Below are positions 23,083 to 33,860 of a stretch of DNA of 64,000 nt, in pieces. Source of the stretch: Chinchilla lanigera (taxonomy: Eukaryota > Chordata > Mammalia > Rodentia > Chinchillidae). The translations under genes and the position numbers were made by a program. The DNA lies in contig NW_004955483.1 in the NCBI RefSeq assembly GCF_000276665.1, positions 9,292,866 through 9,356,865 of the forward strand. Reading direction: 5' to 3'. The notes under the pieces are model-generated. The model saw only the letters and a program-made list of their open reading frames with translations. It had not been told where the DNA came from and made no database searches. The first letter of the stretch is position 1. The number at the start of each line of letters is the position of its first letter.

Positions 23083-23122
<40 letters not shown>
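23083..23122. repeat. (TG)20 microsatellite
   Basis: Twenty uninterrupted TG units followed by a GA-rich run. It lies about 120 bp upstream of the candidate exon. Confidence 0.97.
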
Positions 23123-23127
<5 letters not shown>

Positions 23128-23245
23128 GAGAGAGGAGAGAGAGGTCATGCAGCAGTAAGTTTCCCTTTTCATTGACTTGAGCTAATGTTAATTGAGGACA
23201 GAGTTGCTGCCTAACTCAGTGGGAATATTGTTTTTATAATTACAG

Positions 23246-23374
23246 ATCTAGGCATCTTACACTGAGCTTCTCTACTGCCTCCCTTTCTACTCGAGCAAAA
23301 CCTGTGTGAAAAGACCTACTGCGAAGGAGCTGCCTGCTGACGGCTTTCCACTGGGATGAAAGCACATGGTCCAG
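23246..23374 (+). other. Candidate internal exon, probably untranslated
   Basis: A 129-bp segment free of recognisable repeats. It is preceded by a T-rich tract and TAATTACAG acceptor (AG at 23244-23245), with a branch-point-like CTAAC at 23211-23215. It ends CCAG followed by GTAAGC, a near-ideal donor. All three frames meet a stop early. The only late start is an ATG at 23355, in fair context, which would encode MKAHGP before the donor. It could be a 5' untranslated exon carrying a start codon, a lncRNA exon or a chance pair of sites. I do not recognise the gene. Confidence 0.45.
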
Positions 23375-23654
23375 GTAAGCATCTCTCAAATCTTTCACCA
23401 AGAAGAATTACCACTGAGTGGTAAAGTCCCCCAGATGGGGATAGGGTTGTATCAGTAGTATCTCCTCATGCACACACATATACAAAATGAATATATATCT
23501 ACACAGTCATATGTTCTTCCTTTATATATTCTTTAGGTCTCTTTTTAGAAAAATAGAGATTTTGCTTTTTTAGTAGGAAAAGTCATTTCTACCCATTTTC
23601 AAAGTATTGATCAGGATAGATGCTCAGGCATTGCTAAGGAGGGGACGATTCTGG

Positions 23655-23725
23655 TCTGGCTCACAGCTCAGTGTTTGCCTAGGGTGCTTGAACCTGGGTT
23701 GAATCCCCAGTACGAGTACTACAAA
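23655..23725 (+). mobile_element. ID-type SINE fragment
   Basis: CTCAGTGTTTGCCTAGGGTG followed by CCTGGGTTGAATCCCCAGTA is a shortened tRNA-SINE with a B-box-like GGTTGAATCCC. Confidence 0.7.
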
Positions 23726-24237
23726 AGGGTACATGGTGATGATTCCAAAGGGAGTATTCATAAATTTGGCCAGAGAGATGGGCCATCAGATGGTAGTAGA
23801 GAATAATACAATACATACTGTCATCAGCCTTTGGTTCTTAACAATCAATATCTTTTCATCTACAATGTAATTTTGGGTGATTATATAGTATACCGTTGAA
23901 CAGATTTATCAAAATTCATTCAGTTGATTGCCTCTACCTGGACATTGAGTTGTTTATAAGGTCTGTTTGCTTTTAGGCTGCCAAAAATGTTCTTGTAGCT
24001 CTCTATTCATTCCCATTACTAGCGGCTTCCTTGGGATAAATGCCTATCAGTGAACTGCTGAACTGAAGACTTTATGGTTTTAAGACTTTTGATACCGGTT
24101 GCTGAATGACTTTCCAATAAAATCGTTAGTTTCTATTTCCAGAGGAAATATATGAGAGTATCTATCTGCACAATTTTCCAATACTGAGAATTTGGGAAAC
24201 AAAAAGAGGCTTTTCCAATTGATTATAAGAAATGGTG

Positions 24238-24240
<3 letters not shown>

Positions 24241-24274
<34 letters not shown>
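24241..24274. repeat. (GT)17 microsatellite
   Basis: Seventeen uninterrupted GT units. Confidence 0.97.
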
Positions 24275-24275
<1 letters not shown>

Positions 24276-24689
24276 GCATATGCGTGAGAGCATTTTATTT
24301 GTAAATCATGCTGATTTGAGAGGCTTTCTGTTGTAGACAGTAGCAGGCTTGAAACTTAGCAGATTTTGACATTTGAGAAGTAATACTAAATCGAAAAAGA
24401 GTGGAAGATCCCTAGGGAATTTCAAGTTCTTCCTTTTTTGCCAAGTATTTTTTGACAATTGTGAAATCACTGGATAGCAATAGTTTTCCAGTGGAAAACG
24501 AAGCTTTTCTTTTCTTAAAAAGATATACTTTTAAAAGGCTTCATCAGTGTTTACCTGGAGCTGTACTGCTCACTAGTTCAGTGTGTGTGTGCATGTGTGT
24601 GTGTTTCTGCACCCAGTGTTGGTAATGTGATTAAATATAACCATGGCAGCCCTGCAGGACAGAGGCTGGAGATCCTGCCGGGGAAGACA

Positions 24690-24860
24690 GCAGGCCCAGA
24701 CGGCCTGGGCTCAGACTGCAGCTCTGCTATTCCCTAGAGGTGTGACATTGGGCCAGCCTGCATTTGTAAAATTTAGGATAAAATAGTGTCCATCTCATGG
24801 GGTGTAGTCTCAAGTGAATATGATGTGTTTAAAATCACTAAACATCTCATATCAAGAGGA
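24690..24860 (-). mobile_element. MIR SINE
   Basis: Antisense MIR order: TCAGACTGCAGCTCTGCTAT, a GTGTGACATTGGGCCAG segment, then GTGTCCATCTCATGGGG. Confidence 0.7.
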
Positions 24861-26400
24861 TGCTTGATGCTATGGAAAAATGAGCACAATAAATTGAGCA
24901 CAATAAATTTAAACAAATATAAAGTGTAATACTGATCATGGCAATATCCCAGCCTTGTGTGATCATTCTTCCCTTCTTCCTCCATTCCCCCCCCCTTTGG
25001 CCTTCTCTGCTGTCTGAAAAAAGTTGAATATACTTCTGCATGACTTTGGTTCGCATTCAGAGTAATCCTGGTCTTGGAGAGGCTGCCTGCTTGAAGACTT
25101 CCAGAGAGAGACCCATTTTCCCCAGGGCTTTGAGGGGAACCCTGGGCTCAGGCCCTGTGGGAGAGCAGAACCACATTCCCATCCATTCACCCTGGGCAGC
25201 ACAGCAGATGTCCTGGGCCAGGCCCACTCTGGGCCTCTTGTGGACGACACGACAAGAGTTCCTCACCGTCTGGCACCATATGTGATTTGTCCTACTTGGC
25301 TCAGCTCTTCCCCCATTACTAACTAAGCTTCATTTCACTAAATAAATGAAAGAGAAGGTAGATTAAGAGCCCCCCTACCCCAGCACTTTGGCAATGCATG
25401 CTTTATTCTACCTAAACACAAAAGGCGAAACTATGGCATTCTGAGTCTCACCACTCTTTGGCTGAATCTTAAGGTTGAAAAGTGGAAGGGTAATGAGCCA
25501 AAGAAATATTTGGCACTAAGGAGACAGGGCCACTTGGATGGCTTCAGCCACTACCTTTCCCTGGTTTCCCTGCAACTAGCTTGTATCTGTAGACACTGCA
25601 TTCATTGGGCCTCTAATTTCCAGTCTAATTTGAAGAGCTCTGAATTTCTCAGTAAAAAAGGAACATCTGAATTCCTAATTAAGACATTTTAGCATAAGAA
25701 TTACTCTTTAATGGGTCATAAATTATTCTCCTTTAAGTGATTATGAGGATGAATAAGAAAATAAAACTTGTATTTGTACATGTGTGTGTATTAATTCAGC
25801 AAAATTAATGAGGTCACGGAAGGAGAGAGGACAACAAATGTGTTGGCAAATATTGGCCAGGAAAAGAGTTCCTAATGTTCTCCAAGCCTCGGATGAGGCA
25901 CCTTACGAGTGTAGGTAGAAGGGCCGTATATAGCCGCAGTGAGAATGGTAATAACACTGCCATATGGAACATTTGGTATTTGGATAGCACTTAGCTTCCG
26001 CCTAAGCTGCAGAATCAATAGAGGCTCAAACAGAGAGGAAGAAACAATTCTTTAGCTGTGGATCACTAGCTGGTATGCAGCAGTGCAGACAACGTAGATT
26101 ATCAAGGGCTTTGCAGGATAAATTTCTGCAGGAGGCAGGATAGTGGGTGTATTTAACCATGTCTAATGGTGCCATGGCCTTGTGTGTGGTCCAGCCATTT
26201 TTGGTTGTTTCCTTATGCATTGCTGTTCAAACCATTTTTGCAGTCTGCAAGACTAGGCCAAACCATTTTTGAAAACTTACTCCACAGGGACACCATAGAG
26301 ACTTTAGGGTGTCCTAGGATATGGCCAGGAAAGAATTAAAGCCAAACTTTTGAATGATCAGAAAAGATGACAATGTCTTCAGATTTAGCCTCATCCAGCC
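24861..26400. other. Unassigned sequence
   Basis: No gene recognised. Short ORFs of 60-95 codons around 25000-25290 overlap on both strands. No SINE seen. Confidence 0.4.
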
Positions 26401-26760
26401 ATTCATCACTCATTTAGTCACTTGATAAAGGTGTTATTAGGAGCTGCTGTTGTTCTCTGTTAGGCATTGGAGATACAGAGCCAACTAGGAAGACATGGGG
26501 TCTGCACAGTCCTAAGGGAGAGGGAGCTGAATGGGACCATTCTAAAGGGAAACATGGAAGGCATCTGGTGAGAGAAACTGGAGCATCCAGCAAAGAAAGA
26601 CACTGACGTGGAAGACACGGGGCAGCAAGAACCCAAATGCAGTCAGGGGCTGGCAGTGAGGTTGTGATTTACGACAGCGGTACCAGGTTGGGAAATAAAG
26701 AAGCTAGGGAGGAAAGACCCCTGTAAACATTCCTGGAATGTCTAAGTGCTGGGCTGGTAA
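26400..26760. mobile_element. Old L2/MIR-related repeat
   Basis: GTTAGGCATTGGAGATACAG followed by purine-rich text mirrors the GCACTGGGGATACAG segment of L2-related repeats and resembles the start of 20490-21345. Confidence 0.45.
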
Positions 26761-28583
26761 AGGTAATGCAGCTCTTGATCTCTTAATTTGAGTAACCTAA
26801 TAAATGCATCATATTGACAGTACATATCATTAAAAAGATGAGAAATCAATCTGTTTTGCTTTCTATGACTGCATGTGGTGCATGTCAGAAGACTGGATGT
26901 CATCCTCCTCTATCATGGTCTATGGTAACAGTACATCTTCCCCCATCCTCGAGGGATACATTCCAAGGGGGTTGCTTGAAAAATGTGAGTAGTTCTGAAA
27001 CTTGTGTATACTATGATTTTGCCTAGACATCACTACTTGTGATGAAATTTAATTTAGAAATTAGGCCCAGTAAAAGATTAACAGAAGTAATGGAACAGTC
27101 CTATCAATATAATGCAATACCAATTTGCAGTTTGGGGCCCTTGTTAAGTAGAACCAGGATCACTTGAACACAAGCACCACAGCAGCACTGCAGTGGGTCT
27201 GATAACCAGGTTATTGCTGAGTGACTGAGGGGTCCACATATTCAGTGTGAAGGCACGAGACTGAGGTATAATTCTCTTCTGGGTGGGAAGGACTGTGATT
27301 CCGTCATGCTGCGCAGAATTTAGAAGTTGTTTATTTCTAGAATTTTTAAACTTAGCATTGTTTAAACATTTAAAAGTTGTGAATTTAAAACTTATGAATT
27401 GTTTATTTCTGGAATTTTATATTTAATATTTTCAGGCTGCAGCTAACCGTGGGTAACCGAAACCATTGTAAACAAAACTACAGACCAGGAGGGATTCCTC
27501 TACTTTCATTAATTACCGCACACGTGAAGAAATGGGGTGATTGCTTCACCAGAGTGTACTTGCCTTACTCTTTTACTAACTGTATCTTTTCCTACTTCAG
27601 CCACTATATTTACATTCCAGAATGAGATTAAATATAAAATCAATCCTACCGTTTGCACACATGCATAATTAACCTTAGTTGACTCTAAAGATAGTCAGTT
27701 CTGGATCAAAATAGTCTCGCTAGTAGTCACATCGTGGTCACCTTAGTAACTTGGGGCCCTTCTGGTCAGTGTTGTCTGTGGAGTTGGAGTTTTTCTTACC
27801 TCTTGCCTTCTTTCCTGGATGCTTGTAGCGAGTGTCTTTTAAATAACAGGATCCACACGGAGATGTCTTTTCTCTCCTTTGGACTTCTATGTGGGTTTGA
27901 TAAAAGCAATCTGTTTTGCTTTGGGTTTACTGTCAGTAATGGGCCCTTTTCTCTCTTTATCACTGTTAGCTGCTGTATTCTGGGGCTCAAACATCTAGCA
28001 TGAAAACAAACAAACAGGCTTTCCCCCCTCCTTTGACAACCCCAGTTTAGTCATCCATCCTCGGAATCATGTGCATTCTGAAGCACAGGGTCTTTCCCAC
28101 CCGGGCATTGGCGTGTCTTTTTCTATCATTAAGAAAACCATCTTGACGTCCACTACATGTTTAAAATCAACATCTCTCCCAAGTTGAACTTTCAGCACGA
28201 ATATTTGCTTCACTTTTCCATTGCAAGTCTTTCAGTCTGGAGGCAGCATCCATCATTCACAGCCAGTATGGGGGGAGGCAGTATTTTAAGACACTTAATG
28301 ATATTTTTCACGGCAAAAGGAAAAATGTAGGGTCAAAGACGTACACAGTGTTTTATATGTAGGCATAGCTTTTCAAAAGTCTTTTGGAGTACATTAGAGT
28401 TTCTAAACTAATTTGGCAGCTTTTCTATGAAACATTTTATTCTGTACAAATTCTATAAGTAATTGATTTACATTGTCAGAACAGAAACATACACATAGTT
28501 GTAACAATGTTCACGAAGTACGGTAAAATATTTTGTTATCTGATGGAGTAACACACGTTAGAAAATGGTTAATATAAAAGTCG
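26761..28583. other. Unassigned AT-rich sequence
   Basis: No gene seen. A diverged direct repeat of TTGTTTATTTCT occurs near 27327 and 27399. ORFs of 60-89 codons around 27734-28003 overlap on both strands. Confidence 0.4.
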
Positions 28584-28591
28584 ACCATTGA

Positions 28592-28643
28592 CTGCCTGGC
28601 AAACACAAGGTCCTGATTTGATTCCCTGTACAAAAAAAAATCT
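28592..28643 (+). mobile_element. 5'-truncated tRNA-derived SINE with target duplication
   Basis: Starts at CTGCCTGGCAAACACAAGG, so the tRNA head is missing, and ends in a 9-A tail. ACCATTGA flanks both sides (28584-28591 and 28644-28651). Confidence 0.85.
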
Positions 28644-28816
28644 ACCATTGAATCTTTCCACATTGGAACCCTAGAGCAGATAGATGGCTACAGGGGTTTG
28701 TTTCCCCAGTACATGAATGCTGCTTTCCATGCAGGCTGAAGGTGCTATTAAAAGTGTGAGCCGTGAGTGGCGGCAGAGAAGGTCCCCTAACACAACTCTA
28801 TCAAAATGACATTCTG

Positions 28817-28876
28817 AGGTCATGAGTTCGGTTCCCGGTACCGGAGAAAAACCAAAAAAAAAAAAAAAAAAAAAAA
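28817..28876 (+). mobile_element. 5'-truncated tRNA-derived SINE with target duplication
   Basis: Starts at AGGTCATGAGTTCGGTTCC and ends GGTACCGG plus a long A-tail. GACATTCTG flanks both sides exactly (28808-28816 and 28877-28885). Only the 3' half of the SINE is present. Confidence 0.9.
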
Positions 28877-29577
28877 GACATTCTGTGGTACTTTTCAAAT
28901 TACTATCTGTTTTTCCTCTTGGTGTTCATCAAAGGAAATGAAGCATTTAAACACCTTTCCTAAGTCCCAGAATGTTAAATATTATAGCTTACAGTATTTA
29001 GAGTAAGAGGGGAGATGAAAATGATTCAACTTCCCACCAACTCAAGACTAAACACCCCAGTATCATTAGTGCCTTTTGCTTAGCTGGTGACAAATGGTGA
29101 ATCATGCATTCATTGTTGAAACAACCATAGTAAGATTTGGAAATAATACATAGAATGTCTTAGGAGTAATTCTTTTAAGTTAACAAGAAACAACTGTAGA
29201 CCAAGCAACATCAAGAAAGATAATTACTTTAGATTAAATGAGAAGTATGTCACTGATATTCAGATTTTCACGAAATGTCTTAGGAAAATTGGGAAGGTAT
29301 CTTCTTTGACTTGGCAGTTATATTTGGTCCCTCTGTTTTCTCCTCCAACAGATTCTTTCTTCTCTGTTCCTCATTTTTCTTTCCTTTATAATGGGGGCGG
29401 TAAATCACTGTTGGAAGTTTTGTACTTAGAGACCCTAGGACCTTGATAGCGATCCTATGGCACATGTACCACAGTGGGCACACTCCACGATGACATCATG
29501 AATTGTGTAGTGGTTTTTTCTAAACTAAAACCTCACTTTGCAGGTTTAATGTCAGTGTTCGCACTTTGTGATAAATA

Positions 29578-29659
29578 CTTTTTGTTGGTACTGGGAATCA
29601 AACTCAGGACCTTGCGCTTGCCAGGCAGATGCTTATGCCATTGAGCTGTATCCCCATTC
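29578..29659 (-). mobile_element. tRNA-derived SINE with 16-bp target duplication
   Basis: Minus-strand SINE of the GGTACC subfamily (the plus strand shows GGTACTGGGAATCAAACTCA to GAGCTGTATCCCC). CACTTTGTGATAAATA is repeated exactly at 29562-29577 and 29660-29675. Confidence 0.92.
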
Positions 29660-29974
29660 CACTTTGTGATAAATAAGTGAGTTTTGGGTTGCAGTTTGGG
29701 CACTCGGTCTCTAAAAGGTTCGCCATCACTGCCCTGGGAGTTGCCTAGCCTGGCCCATAGTGAATGCCTCATGATCACTGGCTGTGGCTATATCTGCCGT
29801 GTCTTTTTTCTTCTACTTAACACTGGTTGTTTGGGTGGAGATTCTGGTATCTAAAACAAATCAATATAATCAAACAAAATAAGAAATCCATGGTTATTCT
29901 GCATGCTTTGGAAGTTGGGGCAGTGCTCAGCTGTGATGGCAGAGATATGATCCTCTGAGTGCCTGCGGAGGGAC

Positions 29975-30120
29975 CCAAGTTCGAGGGCAGTGTCCGTGGA
30001 CCTGGGAATCAGGAGGGCTTTGAGCAAGGTGGTCAGTGACTCTGGGCCTTCGGGTTCCCCATGTGGAACATGAGTGGGTTGCTCTCTGAGGCCTCTCCCA
30101 CTTCTAAAAATTGCCATTCT
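29975..30120 (-). mobile_element. MIR-like fragment
   Basis: Antisense MIR-like order: CTGGGAATCAGGAGGGCTTT, then AGTGACTCTGGGCC, then GGTTCCCCATGTGGAACATG. Weak match. Confidence 0.4.
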
Positions 30121-31020
30121 CTGTCCTTGATATTTTAAGGCTTTGAAATCTTAGTAGAAAAGACTCCGTGAAAAGCCACAGTCCTTACCATGTTGTCTCT
30201 GCATTTCAGTACACACGCTTCCAGTAGTTCTTGGGTTTGTGTCCTCTTCGAGCTCAGGTGGAGCTAATGACCTACCCCTCCAGCGGTGACGCTAAAACAA
30301 ATAAAACAAAACAAACACTCCTCTCAGGCGCAGAGGCAACCCCCTTCCAGATGCTTAACCCCTTCAGCGAGTCTTCAGATGGCACAGAGGGATCATCGCT
30401 TCGCCTGGCGCTGAGGCACAGCCATCTCTGGAGTGAAATTTGGCAGCTGTGTGATAGTCAAGCTGCAGTACTTATATGACAGTTTGGGGAAAAGGAGTGA
30501 GACAGAAATAGCAGATTTCAAAATAATCCAATTAAAACAGCAGGGAAAGTGGAGTTGGGCAACAAGAAGGGAAGACGATCTGCCCCAGAGTCTGACTTAT
30601 TCCACTGTTCAGACATTGTGGGCTGGAGCCCAACAAGTGCCAACCGGTGTCACTGCTGGAAAACTGTGACCACTGCCAAGACCTCCTGCAGGAACCTCGC
30701 AGGGCTTATCTGGTGTCCATGAGGCCATCATCTGGAAATCTTCCCCATTTCTCTTCTCCCAGTAGTCTAATTATCGGGCTGTGTTGGGAGCTGACTAGAT
30801 CTGCTGTTATAAACCTACCTTTCCTGCACTGCCTTGCACAGGATAATAGCATAGTTAAGTATTTATGACATTAGAATGCACCAAGCTGAAAGTAGTTATG
30901 GTGGAATATCTGAACTGTCTCTGCATAGACAAATTGCCAGACCCAGGAGGAAACCCCTTTGTTAATTCAAGGGTCTTGTAATAGCAGGGATAAGGAAGGG
31001 AGATTCTGGAAGTGTACTTG
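30121..31020. other. Unassigned sequence
   Basis: No gene or clear repeat. Plus-strand ORFs of 73-82 codons overlap each other and have no recognisable domain. Confidence 0.4.
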
Positions 31021-31024
31021 GAAC

Positions 31025-31110
31025 TGCGGTTGTGTGTCAGTGGCAGAGCATTTACCTAGCACCTGCAAAGCCTTGGGTTCCACCCCCAGCATCATCACCC
31101 CCTCCCACAG
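31025..31110 (+). mobile_element. ID-type SINE
   Basis: GTCAGTGGCAGAGCATTTAC, then GCCTTGGGTTCCACCCCCAG: A-box and B-box parts of an ID-type SINE in sense. Confidence 0.85.
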
Positions 31111-31297
31111 AACTGTAGACAACTACAATTGAGTAAAAATGAGAACTATATTTTCTGTAATGCTTGTGCCCATTGTACTAAACATTAGAATTAGATCATT
31201 CAAGTTGTAGTGGAGAAAGTTGATAACTACGGAGGAAAAGGTACATCAATAATAAAAAAAAATTTTTTTTTGAACATGTTTAGAAATGACCAGATCA

Positions 31298-31358
31298 GGC
31301 CAGGAATGGTGGCACACATATGTAATGCCAGCACTCGGGAGGCTGAGGCAGGAGGAAT
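31298..31358 (+). mobile_element. 3'-truncated B1 with target duplication
   Basis: Only the first about 60 bases of B1 are present (GGCCAGGAATGGTGGCACAC to GGCTGAGGCAGGAGGAA). CAGATCA flanks both sides (31291-31297 and 31359-31365). A B1 cut at its 3' end and lacking an A-tail is unusual. Confidence 0.8.
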
Positions 31359-31654
31359 CAGATCATTAGAACATAGAACATCACATCTCTCAAAGGGAGA
31401 TTCCAGGACATATATGCAGCAGTTTATAGAGCAACTTTGGCGTTTCAGTTTAACCAGAAAGGCGAACTTGAGGAAGAAATTAAGGGATTAAAGGTTTAGT
31501 TTCATTTGGAAGCACTTAAAATTTTAGGTAACGAGCAGAGTTCATATAGTCTAACTTTTATAAAATGGAACCAAAAATGAATTCAAGGAAAATTAAGTAA
31601 AATTCATGTAAGGAGAAAAAAATAAGATGTGGTATGAGAAATTCTGGTTTTGAG

Positions 31655-31790
31655 TTTCAGATTGTAATTTATTAGCTTTATGACCTTAGGGAAAGCACTT
31701 AAAAATCTGGGAAGTTTTTTTTTTTCTGATTTATAAAATAGTTATAATTATCAGTCTCACAAAGATGCTGAGCTAATCAGATAATGTATT
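31655..31790 (-). mobile_element. MIR SINE
   Basis: Antisense MIR order: TTTATGACCTTAGGGAAAGC, an ACTT... segment, then ATTTATAAAATAGTTATAAT. Confidence 0.7.
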
Positions 31791-31810
31791 CCAAAATATT
31801 TGGTGGCACT

Positions 31811-31870
31811 TGGGGTATATAGCTTAGTGGTAAAGCAGTTGCCTGGCAGAGCAAACCTCAGGCAGTCTGT
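31811..31870 (+). mobile_element. ID-type SINE fragment
   Basis: TGGGGTATATAGCTTAGTGG, then GTTGCCTGGCAGAGC. A head-only, diverged copy. Confidence 0.7.
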
Positions 31871-33554
31871 TTTGTGAATTGAAGAGATCTGTCAATGTGC
31901 TATTTCTGTAAATCTGCCATCTTCTTAGGGAGTAAACTCTTTGGAACAATAACCACATATGAGAATAAAGCAGAGGACCATTCACACAGAGGAAAAAAAT
32001 CTATTGTGTAAAATGTTTAAAAACACATGAATTATTTTTGTCTCCTTTTCCTTTTTCTGGCCCGGAAATTCTTTTATGTTTATAGAATTTTTCCGAAGAT
32101 TTTCTGGCAAGCTCTATAACAGAGTTGTCCACTCTCTGTTGAGCTATAAATGACATGATTCCATAGTAAATATTGTCTCGGAGTAAAACCTTTATGGCAG
32201 ACTTCAGAAAAAATGTTTTCTTATTTTATTTAATAACCCTCCTTTAGGGAGCTTTGGGCAGAAAAGGGGGGATCTGGTGGGTGGAGCTAGGAACAAGAGC
32301 CACCTAGCTCGGAGCGGAACCCTAAAGACTTGGAATGGGGCAGGCGGAGCGCGGAGTGTCTGCCTTCACCAAGTGTGGGCTGGTGCGCTGAAGTTCCCTT
32401 TATGCATCAGTCCATCTGTCTCATTAGCTGTCTCTTAATCACAGACTCCACCAAGTGTCTACTTGTCTTTTTTTAGCTTTTTATCTTAATCTCCTGTAAA
32501 AGTTAACCAAAGGAAATCAACTGGCTCATATGCTATTTGTCTGAATTCTCATGCATGCCAGGGGGTGGAACAAGCTATATTTACAAAAGGACACTGACGC
32601 GGAGATGAATCTGTGGGCACATGAGCATATTTATGGGTGCATCCGTGCGTACGTGCGCATGTGCACAGAGGCCCACAGACATACGAGCATGTGCTGTGTG
32701 CTCTCTAACATGGAAAAGACACTTTGACATTAATTAGGAAGGGTGAGATGATATAGTGGCGTAAAATTCCTGCTTTGCATTTACTACCGTCATTAAAAGT
32801 GCATAGTGTAGCATTGTGTGTGCAGGACAGAGCTGGTTTGGAACAATTGCAAGAGTTAAATATTAACAGGTTGAAGTGTCACTAAGTGTCTGAGTACAAA
32901 TTCTCTATTGTGCGGGGAACTTGTAAGAAGGCAGTGTGCTTTGGATGTGTCTCTGCTTGCTTGGAATTCAGACTGCTTTGAACACGGTGGCAGAGTGTAA
33001 TTTGTGGTAGAAAATGTGCTGGGATTGTTTGTTTGTTATTCCTGGGGACATTTGCAGGGCTAAACTATCACACGTAGAAAAGAACAGCTTTGTTTGGGAA
33101 ATAACAGTAGGAGGAGGACAAGAAAATTGAATTAAGCAGAGAAACAGAGAGTCCATTTTTTGATTGATGCGGCTTCCTATTTTCTCTTCATTATTCTCTG
33201 TGAAGGAATAAAGACTATGAAATCGGATTTGAAGACTGGATTAAGACAAATAGCTTCTCAGATGTTTTCAACCTTGGCTGGTTCCACTTTTCTTGTGAAG
33301 CAAGTAGTTACTGTATAACGAGCCTGTGCTTACTTACATTAAATCTTCCTATAATGTATGTCCTTGAGGTTTAATTTTAAGAATCAGTTTATAAGACATA
33401 GGAAATGGGACTGTTGGCTAGGACTTATCTCTAAATATTTTATTTTATTGGTTAATTAGTAAGTTTTACCTCTAGGTATTTTAATGATCACCTATTTTAG
33501 AGCCAGCGGAGGGGTAAAGAAGGAATCAGAACACTTTCATCTTAAGGAAGTCTT
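31871..33554. other. Repeat-poor AT-rich block, candidate conserved non-coding sequence
   Basis: No SINE, LTR or LINE recognised from about 32000 to 33500. It is AT-rich with runs such as TGTCTCATTAGCTGTCTCTT and GCATGCCAGGG and has no coding-like ORF. Conservation cannot be tested here. Confidence 0.35.
32644..32667. other. 24-bp alternating pyrimidine-purine tract
   Basis: Strict alternation without being a simple dinucleotide repeat (CGTGCGTACGTGCGCATGTG then CACA). Such tracts can adopt Z-DNA under negative supercoiling. Confidence 0.8.
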
Positions 33555-33639
33555 TCTTACCTATCACCCTCCCCTTTTTCTCCAACCAGAGTCTACTTCC
33601 CTTTGAGCCATTGCTGTACTCTCCAAATACTTCAGCAAA

Positions 33640-33860
33640 GACTTGTGGACACACACGTGAATCTTTCCAAACTAGGCTGTAGACCACTAGAAAGAAGCAA
33701 TTGTGTATGTATTGCTATAATTTTAGCTCCCAAAGCAAGGCCCTAAATACTGTGTAATGTTGAATGGATAAATGAATGATGAATGAATAAATCCAGCACC
33801 TATTGTGTGTCCGTTATGTTAGACCTGAGGGACGATGTGTAAAAAAATGACATAATCATG
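33640..33860 (+). mobile_element. L2 LINE 3' end
   Basis: AGGCTGTAGACCACTAGAAA, then AAGCAAGGCCCTAAATACTG and GTTGAATGGATAAATGAATG follow the sense order of the L2 3' end, with a related segment after it. Confidence 0.6.
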
